From: Demequina soli
GTDB taxonomy: Bacteria; Actinomycetota; Actinomycetes; Actinomycetales; Demequinaceae
Length of the DNA: 64,000 bases
Reading direction: 5' to 3'
Assembly (NCBI RefSeq): GCF_000971195.1
Contig: NZ_BBLZ01000003.1
Span: 271,642 to 335,641 of the forward strand
How positions within the stretch are numbered: position 1 is the stretch's first letter; each line of letters begins with the position of its first letter. Position numbers and translations under genes: made by a program. The notes below the pieces were generated by a model. It saw only the letters and a program-made list of their open reading frames with translations, was not told where the DNA came from and made no database searches. Positions 57,599 through 64,000 of the stretch are shown in pieces.

Positions 57599-58867
57599 TC
57601 AGGCCCTGCGACGCGCCACGTACCGGTGGTGCCAGTCGTACGCCGACTTGTCGGTGAGCGACGCCACCTGGTCGATGACCACCCGGGTGCGCGCCGCATC
57701 GTCCCCCGCCTCGCGGTAGAGGGCCGCGAAATGGGCCTCGAGCGCCTGGTCGCCGAGCGCCACGAGCGCCCCCACCAGGTCGGCCAGGCGCTGCCGCTGC
57801 TGCGCGTAGGCGGGCTTGCGCTCGCGCGGCGCCATGAGGAAGTGCACGGCGATGCCCTTGAGCATGAGGATCTCGTCGGCCGTGCCCTCGGGGATGATCA
57901 GGCGCGCGTGGTGGCGCGTGAGGGCGCCGTCGCCGTACTCGGCGCGCGTGGCCGCGGCCACCGAGCCGACGATCCGGCCGATCAGCTGGCTCGTCATGTC
58001 CTTGAGGGTGGCGAGCGCGCGGTGTGAGCCGTCGTACTCGTCCATCCACCACGGCTCCGCGCGCAGCCGGTCGAGCGCCGCGATGAGCGCCTCCTCGTCG
58101 CCGCGGCCGTACCAGGAGCGCGCGTGCCGGGCGATCTCCCGGGCACGACCGGGATCGTGCAGCACGCCGAGCGAGACGGTGTGGTGGACCACCGAGTCCT
58201 CGACGTCGTGCACCGAGTAGGCGACGTCGTCGGCGAGGTCCATCACCTGGGCCTCGAAGCTCTGCGCCCGGTCCGGCGCGCCCTCGCGCAGCCAGTGGAA
58301 CACCGGCAGATCGTCGGCGTAGACGCCGAACTTCCGGGTCGGGCTGCCGTCGGGCCGCGTGGGGGTCGCGTCCTCGGTCCACGGGTACTTCACCGCCGCG
58401 TCGAGCGCCGCGCGCGTGAGGTTGAGGCCGGCGCTCTCCCCCGTCGTCGGGTCGAACGTCTTGGGCTCGAGCCGCACCAGCAGCCGCAGCGTCTGGGCGT
58501 TGCCCTCGAAGCCGCCGATGTCACGCGACACCTCGTCGAGCGCCCGCTCGCCGTTGTGGCCGAACGGCGGGTGGCCCAGGTCGTGCGCGAGGCACGCCGC
58601 GTCGACCACGTCGGGGTCGCAGCCGAGCACCTTGCCCAGGCTGCGGCCCACCTGCGCCACCTCGAGGGTGTGCGTGAGGCGCGTGCGCACGAAGTCGCCG
58701 GTGCCGGCGCCCAGCACCTGCGTCTTCGCGCCGAGCCGGCGCAGCGCGCTCGAATGGACGATGCGCGCGCGGTCCCGCTCGAACGGCGTGCGCTGCGCCT
58801 GCTTGGGGGGCTCCTGGACGTAGCGCTGCACGTCCGCTGCGGCGTAGCCGTCGGGAAGGGCGCTCAC
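57599..58867 (-). CDS. dgt: dGTPase-like HD-domain triphosphohydrolase, GTG start
   Basis: This 422-residue enzyme hydrolyses dNTPs to nucleosides and triphosphate. The HD metal site is formed by His66 (RLTHTLEV), His95-Asp96 (CLAHDLGHPPFGHNGERAL) and the later Asp in VMDLADDVAYSVHDVEDS. The N-terminal RTPFERDRARIVHSSALRRLGAKTQVL is typical. The GTG start lies 6 bp after the -10 box TAGAGT, so it is probably leaderless. In actinobacteria dgt commonly lies next to dnaG, as here with an inserted operon between. The DHFR-like gene upstream is on the same strand. Confidence 0.94.
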   Translation of the reverse strand: MSALPDGYAAADVQRYVQEPPKQAQRTPFERDRARIVHSSALRRLGAKTQVLGAGTGDFVRTRLTHTLEVAQVGRSLGKVLGCDPDVVDAACLAHDLGHPPFGHNGERALDEVSRDIGGFEGNAQTLRLLVRLEPKTFDPTTGESAGLNLTRAALDAAVKYPWTEDATPTRPDGSPTRKFGVYADDLPVFHWLREGAPDRAQSFEAQVMDLADDVAYSVHDVEDSVVHHTVSLGVLHDPGRAREIARHARSWYGRGDEEALIAALDRLRAEPWWMDEYDGSHRALATLKDMTSQLIGRIVGSVAAATRAEYGDGALTRHHARLIIPEGTADEILMLKGIAVHFLMAPRERKPAYAQQRQRLADLVGALVALGDQALEAHFAALYREAGDDAARTRVVIDQVASLTDKSAYDWHHRYVARRRA

Positions 58868-58873
58868 ATTCCG

Positions 58874-58879
58874 ACTCTA
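58874..58879 (-). promoter_or_regulatory. -10 box of dgt
   Basis: TAGAGT on the minus strand, six bases before the GTG. The word GGACGATGCG (58884-58893) lies just upstream. Confidence 0.6.
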
Positions 58880-58917
58880 GCGGGGACGATGCGCGGGCCC
58901 GGGACCCGGTCGCGGCC

Positions 58918-59490
58918 TCAGCGCGCCGTGGGGCACGCGAGGTGGATCTGGATGAAGCCGTCCGCGAAGCGCACCACGTGCTCCGCGGTGAGCTCCGCGG
59001 GATGCGTGAGCCCGCCGAACAGCGCGATGCCGCTTCCCAGCACGGTGGGCACCACGGTGACCACCAGCTCGTCGAGCACGCGCGCGTCGAGCGCGTCGCG
59101 GACCACGGTCGCGCCGTCGAGGTAGACGTCCTTGCGGCCCGCGACGGCACGCGCCCGCTCGACCATCTCGGCGATGGTGCCCCGCGACGCCGTGACGGTG
59201 GGCTGCGGGTTGTCGAGCGGGCGGTGCGTCGCGACGTGCATGGGGATCTCACGGTACGGCCAGTCGGGGAACCGCGTGACGATGTCGTAGGTGCGCCGGC
59301 CCATGAGGATGCAGCCGACGCGGTCGAGGAAGTCGCCGAAGTGCAGCGCGTCGGCGTCGGACGCGGACCACGGCTCGGCGGCGACCGCCGGGGCGCCCTC
59401 GGCCCGGGGCTCGAGCCAGTCCAGGTCATCGCCCGGACCCGCGACGAACCCGTCCAACGACATCGCAAGGTACGCACGAACCCGGCTCAT
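58918..59490 (-). CDS. dihydrofolate-reductase-like (RibD C-terminal family) protein
   Basis: This 190-residue protein has the fold of the RibD/DHFR group: VRAYLAMSLDGFVAGPGDDLDWL at the start, GCILMGRRTYDIVTRFPDWPY (NADPH-binding GRxTY), VATHRPLD, DVYLDGATVVRDALDARVLDELVVTVVPTVLGSG and IALFGGL. Such stand-alone proteins are common in actinobacteria and are seldom true DHFRs; their substrate is mostly unknown. It starts with ATG at 59490 with no strong RBS. It ends 50 bp before dgt. Confidence 0.85.
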   Translation of the reverse strand: MSRVRAYLAMSLDGFVAGPGDDLDWLEPRAEGAPAVAAEPWSASDADALHFGDFLDRVGCILMGRRTYDIVTRFPDWPYREIPMHVATHRPLDNPQPTVTASRGTIAEMVERARAVAGRKDVYLDGATVVRDALDARVLDELVVTVVPTVLGSGIALFGGLTHPAELTAEHVVRFADGFIQIHLACPTAR

Positions 59491-59566
59491 GGGCTCACGT
59501 TAATGCAGGTATGCGCGGTTTGTCGGGTGCAGTTCGTCACACCCGGGGCGGGCGTGCGGGCGGCGC

Positions 59567-60730
59567 TCAGCCGCCGGAGACGCTGAGCTCGGCCTCGCGC
59601 AGGCGCAGCTCGAGGTCGGGCGTGATGTCCTGCGTGTCGAGCCAACCCTCGGGGCACGCGGGCACGCGCGGCGAGCCCTGACGGCCGCGCGGGCCCTCGG
59701 CCTCGGCGCCCGGGTAGGCGGCGTCCAGGTCGAGCGTGTCGAGGATCTCGCGCAGCTCGGCGAGCGTCGAGATCAGGCCAAGCGCGCGGCGGGTCTCGCC
59801 GCCAACTGGGTAGCCCTTGAGGTACCAGGACATATGCTTGCGCAGCTCGCGCATGCCCTTGTCCTCGTCGTCGCCGAAGTGCTTGATCATCAGCTCGCCG
59901 TGGCGGTAGATCGCGTCCGCGACCACGCGCAGTCCCGGCTTGACGCGGTCCTCGCGGCCCTCGAACGCGGCCTGGAGGTCCGCGAAGAGCCACGGGCGGC
60001 CCATGCACCCGCGCCCGACCACCACGCCGTCGCAGCCGGTCTGCTCGACCATGCGCAGCGCGTCCTCGGCCTGCCAGATGTCACCGTTGCCCAGCACCGG
60101 GATGGTGGTGATGGCGTCCTTGAGGCGCGCGATCGCCTCCCAGTCGGCGGTGCCGGAGTAGTACTCGGCGGCGGTGCGGGCGTGCAGCGCGACCGCGGCG
60201 GCGCCCACCTTCTCGGCGGTGCGGGCGGCGTCGAGGTAGGTGAGGTGATCCTCGTCGACGCCCTTGCGCATCTTCACGGTCACGGGGATGTCGAACTTCG
60301 AGGCCTCGCGCACGGCGGCCGTGACGATGTCCTTGAACAGGTCGCGCTTCCACGGCAGCACCGCACCGCCGCCCTTGCGCGTGACCTTGGGCACGGGGCA
60401 GCCGAAGTTCATGTCGATGTGGTCGGCGCGATCCTCCTCGGCGATCATCTTGACCGCCGCGCCGATGGTCGCCGGGTCGACCCCATAGACCTGCACCGAG
60501 CGCGGGGTCTCGTCGGGGTCGTGGGCGATGATGCGCAGGGACTCGGGGGTGCGCTCGACGAGCGCGCGCGAGGTCACCATCTCGGCGACGTAGAGGCCGC
60601 CGCCGTGCTCGCGGCACAGGCGGCGGAAGGCGGCGTTGGTCACGCCCGCCATCGGGGCGAGGACCACCGGCGTGTCGACCTCGAGGGGGCCGATGCGCAG
60701 CGGCGGCAGGAGGCGGGTGGTCGAAGACAT
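59567..60730 (-). CDS. dusB: tRNA-dihydrouridine synthase
   Basis: This 387-residue flavoenzyme reduces uridines in tRNA D-loops. It has the FMN TIM barrel: PVVLAPMAGVTNAAFRRLCREHGGGLYVAEMV, catalytic Cys111 in DMNFGCPVPKVTRKGGG, KMRKGVDE, LHARTAAEYYSG, NGDIWQAEDAL and VVGRGCMGRPWLFADL. The C-terminal part is a helical domain (MRELRKHMSWYLKGYPVGGETRR). DusB is the usual single Dus of actinobacteria. I chose the ATG at 60730; the ATG at 60739 is equally possible. The last 50 residues are less conserved in style. Confidence 0.92.
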   Translation of the reverse strand: MSSTTRLLPPLRIGPLEVDTPVVLAPMAGVTNAAFRRLCREHGGGLYVAEMVTSRALVERTPESLRIIAHDPDETPRSVQVYGVDPATIGAAVKMIAEEDRADHIDMNFGCPVPKVTRKGGGAVLPWKRDLFKDIVTAAVREASKFDIPVTVKMRKGVDEDHLTYLDAARTAEKVGAAAVALHARTAAEYYSGTADWEAIARLKDAITTIPVLGNGDIWQAEDALRMVEQTGCDGVVVGRGCMGRPWLFADLQAAFEGREDRVKPGLRVVADAIYRHGELMIKHFGDDEDKGMRELRKHMSWYLKGYPVGGETRRALGLISTLAELREILDTLDLDAAYPGAEAEGPRGRQGSPRVPACPEGWLDTQDITPDLELRLREAELSVSGG

Positions 60731-60789
60731 GGGGTCCATTGTCTCAGGTGGCTCGGGGAGGGACGCCGCGGGGCGGGTCGGACTGCGCA

Positions 60790-60957
60790 CTCAGCAACTT
60801 TGAGAATCCGCAGTGCAAAGGCGCGCGGTTTCCGCGGTGCGGCTCAAAGTTGCTCTCCGGCGCCGCGCCGATGCGCAGCCGTCAGCCGACCCGCTCAGCA
60901 ACTTTGAGAATCCGCAGTGCGAACCAGCGCCGTTTCCGTGGTGAGGCTCACAGTTGC
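60790..60957. repeat. two copies of a palindromic repeat element of about 64 bp
   Basis: The first 27 bp are identical in both copies (60790-60816 and 60894-60920, beginning CTCAGCAACTTTGAG). Each copy ends in the reverse of its start: GCAACTTTGAG pairs with CTCAAAGTTGC (60794-60804 with 60843-60853) in copy 1, and with one mismatch with CTCACAGTTGC (60898-60908 with 60947-60957) in copy 2. The element lies between dusB and the YibE/F gene. It resembles REP-like intergenic repeats. No ORF is inside. Confidence 0.75.
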
Positions 60958-60973
60958 GCGCGGGTGGCGCGCA

Positions 60974-61022
60974 GGCGCTCTCGCGCCCGGGCCGCTGAGG
61001 GAAAGCCCGGGCGCGAGGCGCC
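60974..61022 (-). terminator. strong GC hairpin
   Basis: CTCGCGCCCGGGC (60980-60992) pairs with GCCCGGGCGCGAG (61005-61017), extended by five pairs beyond a bulged T. It is probably the terminator of the leftward glyS-YibE/F operon, about 200 bp after the stop. The 198 bp between hairpin and stop hold nothing that I recognise. Confidence 0.65.
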
Positions 61023-61220
61023 GTGGCGCTGCGACCAGGCGCGCTGCCACGACGTTCACAAGGGGACGCCGCATCCTGCTCTGTCCCCCAGGTAGGCGCT
61101 GAACGCGCCCACGAATGCCCGCCACGTCAAGCGTGTCTGTACGCCCCGCACGCGTCAAGAAGAATCGCCCAAAACGGTGGAAAACAGCACGAAAGCGGCG
61201 CGCGCATCGCGAGTACGACC

Positions 61221-62429
61221 TCAGTCGTCGGATTCGGGGCCCACGACGGCGACCGCTTCCCCACCGGCAGGCGCTTCCCCACCGGCGGGCACCACCGCAT
61301 CGTCGCGCTGCTCGCCGCCGAATCCGACGATGAGCGCGCCGATCGCGGTGGTGAGCGGCACCGCGAGCACGAGCCCGATCGAGCCGACGAGCGTGCGGAC
61401 CACCTCGCCCGCCAGCTCGGATGAGGTGATGGCGACCCCCACGGGGTTGTCGTAGACGGCGATGAGCATGATGAGCGGCAGCGAGGCGCCGACGTACGCG
61501 AAGGCGATCGTGTAGACGGTCGACGCGATGTGGTCGCGGCCGATGCGCATGCCGCGTCGGAACAGCTGCCACGGCCCGAGGTCGCGCCGCGCCGCGCCCA
61601 GCTCCCACACCGCGGAGGCCTGCGTGATGGTCACGTCATTGAGCACGCCGAGGCCCGCGATCATGAGGCCGCACAGCGCGAGGCCGTGGAGCGAGATGCG
61701 TCCCTCGACCACCGCGATACCGATCTCCGCCTCGGAAGGCACGCCGGGGATGCGCGCGGCGGTCACGGCCCACGTGCCGAGCAGCGCCGTCATGATGAGG
61801 CCCGCGATGGTGCCCAGGTACGCGGTGGTGGTGCGGGCGTTCACGCCGTGGGCGACGTAGAGCAGCACGAAGAGCGCCCCGGCCGAGGTGACGAGCCCGA
61901 CGACGGCCGGGTTCGCGCCGTCGAAGAGCGCCGGGACCGTGTAGAGCGCGATGATGCCGAACGCGAGCGCGAGGCCCAGCAGCGCGCCGAGCCCTCGCCA
62001 CCAGGCGACGGCCAGCACGAGCGCGACGTAGACGATCAGCAGCGCGATCATCGGCGACGCGCGCTGGAAGTCGGAGAAGATGAGGTCGCCCTGGCCGACG
62101 TCGATCGCGGTGATCCGGTCGCCGGGCTCGAGGGTGAGCGACGCCACGCCGGGCGGCGCCATCGTCCGCTGGCCCTCCTCGCCCGCGGTGGTCACGTCGA
62201 CCACGGACGCGCCCGTCTCAGGGTCGACCGAGACCACCTCGCCCTCGACCCTGACCGTGCCCTCGGCGTAGAACGGCTCCGAGCCGAGGCGGTCGAGCGA
62301 CGACGGCCACGTCATGGCCGCGCCCACGATGACGGCGGCGACCACCCCCACCACGAGCCCCCACAGCAGGCGCGACACGGCGGGTGTCGCGCGCGGCGGG
62401 GTATCGGAGTGGGAGTGGCCGGCGCCCAT
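61221..62429 (-). CDS. YibE/F-family membrane protein
   Basis: This 402-residue protein has one N-terminal helix (about 20-40). An extracytoplasmic beta-domain follows (about 50-130: GTVRVEGEVVSVDPETGASVVDVTTAGEEGQR; LTLEPGDRITAIDVG), then seven or eight helices including the family motif LGVLNDVTITQASAVWEL and RIGRDHIASTVYTIAFAYVGASLPLIML. The start is the ATG at 62429 (MGAGHSHSDTPP, His-rich tip). The function of YibE/F proteins is unknown. It follows glyS by 20 bp and is probably co-transcribed. The C-terminus carries a short repeat (VPAGGEAPAGGEA). Confidence 0.9.
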   Translation of the reverse strand: MGAGHSHSDTPPRATPAVSRLLWGLVVGVVAAVIVGAAMTWPSSLDRLGSEPFYAEGTVRVEGEVVSVDPETGASVVDVTTAGEEGQRTMAPPGVASLTLEPGDRITAIDVGQGDLIFSDFQRASPMIALLIVYVALVLAVAWWRGLGALLGLALAFGIIALYTVPALFDGANPAVVGLVTSAGALFVLLYVAHGVNARTTTAYLGTIAGLIMTALLGTWAVTAARIPGVPSEAEIGIAVVEGRISLHGLALCGLMIAGLGVLNDVTITQASAVWELGAARRDLGPWQLFRRGMRIGRDHIASTVYTIAFAYVGASLPLIMLIAVYDNPVGVAITSSELAGEVVRTLVGSIGLVLAVPLTTAIGALIVGFGGEQRDDAVVPAGGEAPAGGEAVAVVGPESDD

Positions 62430-62449
62430 GGCTGGTGTCCCGGAGGGCG

Positions 62450-63835
62450 CTACGCGCCGATGAGGCGCTGCGCGAGGTAGCCGGAGACCTGCGACAGGGC
62501 CACGCGCTCCTGCTGCATGGTGTCGCGGTCGCGGATGGTGACGGCCTGGTCGTCGAGCGTGTCGAAGTCGATGGTGATGCAGTACGGCGTGCCCACCTCG
62601 TCCTGGCGGCGGTAGCGCTTGCCGATGGACTGCGTGACGTCCACGTCGATGTTCCACGCGCCGCGCAGCTCCTTGGCCAGCGCCTCGGCGGTGGGGACCA
62701 GGTCCGCGGACTTCGACAGCGGCAGCACCGCGGCCTTGATGGGCGCGAGGCGGTGGTCGAGGCGCAGGACGGTGCGGGTCTCGGTGCCGCCCTTCGCGGT
62801 TGGGACCTCCTCCTCGGTGTAGGCCTCGACCAGGAATGCCATGAGGGAGCGGGACAGGCCGGCCGCCGGCTCGATCACGTACGGCACGAAGCGCTCGTTG
62901 GTGGCCGGGTCGAGGTAGGACAGGTCCTTGCCGGAGTGCTTGGCGTGCGTCGACAGGTCGAAGTCGGTGCGGTTCGCGATGCCCTCGAGCTCGCCCCACT
63001 CGGAGCCCTGGAAGCCGAAGCGGTACTCGATGTCCGTGGTGCCCTTGGAGTAGTGCGAGAGCTTCTCCTGCGGGTGGGCGTACAGGCGCAGGTTGTCCTC
63101 GGAGATGCCGAGGCCCGTGTACCAGTCCTTGCGGGTCTGGATCCAGTGCTCGTGCCACTCCTCGTCGGTGCCGGGCACCACGAAGAACTCCATCTCCATC
63201 TGCTCGAACTCGCGCGTGCGGAAGATGAAGTTGCCGGGCGTGATCTCGTTGCGGAACGACTTGCCGACCTGCGCGATGCCGAACGGGGGCTTCTGGCGCG
63301 CGGTGCGCATGACGTTCTCGAAGTTGATGAAGATGCCCTGCGCGGTCTCGGGGCGCAGGTAGTGCAGGCCCGACTCGTCCTGGCTCACGCCCAGGTAGGT
63401 GCGGAGCAGGCCGTTGAACATCTTGGGCTCGGTCCACTGGCCGCGCGTGCCGCAGTTGCCGCACGCGATGCCGGCGAGGCCGCCCTCGGGAGCGCGGCCC
63501 TTCTTCTCCTCGAACTCCTCGATGAGGTGGTCCTCGCGGAAGCGCTTGTGGCAGGACAGGCACTCGACCAGCGGGTCCACGAACGCCGCGATGTGGCCCG
63601 AGGCCTCCCACACCTGCGGCGGCAGGATCACGGACGAATCGAGGCCCACGATGTCGTCGCGCGAGGTGACCATCGCGCGCCACCACTGGCGCTTGATGTT
63701 CTCCTTGAGCTCCACGCCGAGCGGCCCGTAGTCCCACGCGGAGCGCGTCCCTCCGTAGATCTCGCCGCAGGGGAACACGAAGCCGCGGCGCTTCGCGAGC
63801 GAGATGACGTTGTCGAGACGGCTGGGTGCGGCCAC
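62450..63835 (-). CDS. glyS: glycyl-tRNA synthetase (single-chain, class II)
   Basis: This 461-residue enzyme charges tRNA-Gly and is of the alpha2 type used by actinobacteria. Motifs are [31 protein letters not shown] at the start, zinc-type Cys pairs CLSCHKRF and [21 protein letters not shown], motif 2 [30 protein letters not shown] and motif 3 [16 protein letters not shown]. The C-terminal anticodon-binding domain follows (about 355-461). AAGGAG precedes the ATG. A -10 box TAGACT (63874-63879) gives a leader of about 32 nt. Confidence 0.97.
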   Translation of the reverse strand: MAAPSRLDNVISLAKRRGFVFPCGEIYGGTRSAWDYGPLGVELKENIKRQWWRAMVTSRDDIVGLDSSVILPPQVWEASGHIAAFVDPLVECLSCHKRFREDHLIEEFEEKKGRAPEGGLAGIACGNCGTRGQWTEPKMFNGLLRTYLGVSQDESGLHYLRPETAQGIFINFENVMRTARQKPPFGIAQVGKSFRNEITPGNFIFRTREFEQMEMEFFVVPGTDEEWHEHWIQTRKDWYTGLGISEDNLRLYAHPQEKLSHYSKGTTDIEYRFGFQGSEWGELEGIANRTDFDLSTHAKHSGKDLSYLDPATNERFVPYVIEPAAGLSRSLMAFLVEAYTEEEVPTAKGGTETRTVLRLDHRLAPIKAAVLPLSKSADLVPTAEALAKELRGAWNIDVDVTQSIGKRYRRQDEVGTPYCITIDFDTLDDQAVTIRDRDTMQQERVALSQVSGYLAQRLIGA

Positions 63836-63873
63836 GTTGATGCTCCTTGTGGAGGGTCGGATTTGCTCGCGTC

Positions 63874-63879
63874 AGTCTA
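63874..63879 (-). promoter_or_regulatory. -10 box of glyS
   Basis: TAGACT on the minus strand, 38 bp before the ATG. No good -35 is visible; the word GGACGATGCG (63897-63906) lies where it would be. Confidence 0.5.
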
Positions 63880-63960
63880 GCGGCGGGCCGGCAGGGGGAC
63901 GATGCGCGGGTCGGGCGGGCGGCGCGGGGTACCGCACCGTGAGCCGCCTGCGCCGGTGGT

Positions 63961-64000
63961 ACCAATCGCCACGTTCTGGGCCAGATTCGTGGCGATTGGT
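63961..64000. repeat. 40-bp imperfect palindrome at the window end
   Basis: ACCAATCGCCACG (63961-63973) pairs with CGTGGCGATTGGT (63988-64000), and the middle contains TCTGG/CCAGA. It may be the terminator of the gene beyond the window or an intergenic repeat element; it reaches the very last base. Confidence 0.6.

Noticed and set aside
62430..63965. Extension of the YibE/F frame through the glyS region
   Set aside because: It would lie in a second frame of the same strand inside glyS and is proline/arginine-rich nonsense. The ATG at 62429 gives the normal protein.
1..64000. CRISPR arrays, IS elements, prophage genes, rRNA operons
   Set aside because: No regularly spaced repeats, transposase motifs, phage structural genes or rRNA sequence were seen. 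The only multi-copy elements found are the short operators, the 10-mer and the paired palindromes.

Overview
The window is GC-rich (about 70 percent), densely coded DNA of the kind found in actinobacteria. Actinobacterial signs are the dgt-dnaG-VOC gene arrangement, glyS as a single-chain class II enzyme, NarL-type two-component systems, frequent GTG/TTG starts and several apparently leaderless promoters. I would place it in the Micrococcales (Cellulomonas/Demequina/Microbacterium-like), but the species cannot be read from the sequence.

Layout. 1-9.6 kb is a mixed region: the 5' part of a BD-FAE-like esterase, a ROK regulator, the remnant of a short-chain dehydrogenase, a histidine kinase/response regulator/membrane protein operon, an unknown membrane protein paired with a DHA2-type exporter, a divergent EamA exporter/Lrp regulator pair and an orphan small protein. 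9.7-47.3 kb is a large carbohydrate island. It holds a complete glucuronate branch of the Ashwell pathway (uxaC, uxuB, uxuA, kdgK, eda), a peptide-type ABC importer with a fused permease-ATPase, two MFS sugar carriers, glycosidases of GH1, GH2 (three) and GH3, a DUF5060/DUF4038 glycosidase-like enzyme, a phosphotriesterase-like metal hydrolase, four HSL-type esterases, a lipoprotein esterase and two LacI regulators. 47.5-51.7 kb is a second two-component system that probably controls the adjacent MMPL transporter. 52-64 kb is housekeeping: tRNA-Met-type, tRNA-Asn, dnaG, a DUF368 (PopT-type) operon, dgt, a DHFR-like protein, a Dus enzyme, a YibE/F protein and glyS.

How the island works (inference). 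One operator of the form TTGGCAAnCGnTTGnCAA lies in front of the MFS carrier at 11 kb, the ABC-GH3 operon, the eda-kdgK-uxuA operon, uxaC-uxuB, the GH1-LacZ-GUS operon, the esterase-PTE-esterase operon and the lipoprotein esterase. A tandem half-site version lies in front of the lacI gene at 22.7 kb. At several sites the operator overlaps a -35 box. This ties transport, deglycosylation, de-esterification and uronate catabolism into one LacI regulon. The beta-glucuronidase keeps the Asn-x-Lys uronate-recognition motif, so the likely substrate is an acylated and/or lactonised glucuronic-acid-containing glycoside or oligosaccharide that ends as pyruvate and glyceraldehyde-3-phosphate. A second LacI-type operator, ACTAACGCGCGTTAGT-like, marks a smaller regulon of an esterase, a GPH carrier and a GH2 enzyme around the second lacI gene (29.3 kb).

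No CRISPR array, IS element, prophage or rRNA was seen. Start sites were chosen by eye from RBS, -10 boxes, overlaps and family lengths. No database search was run.
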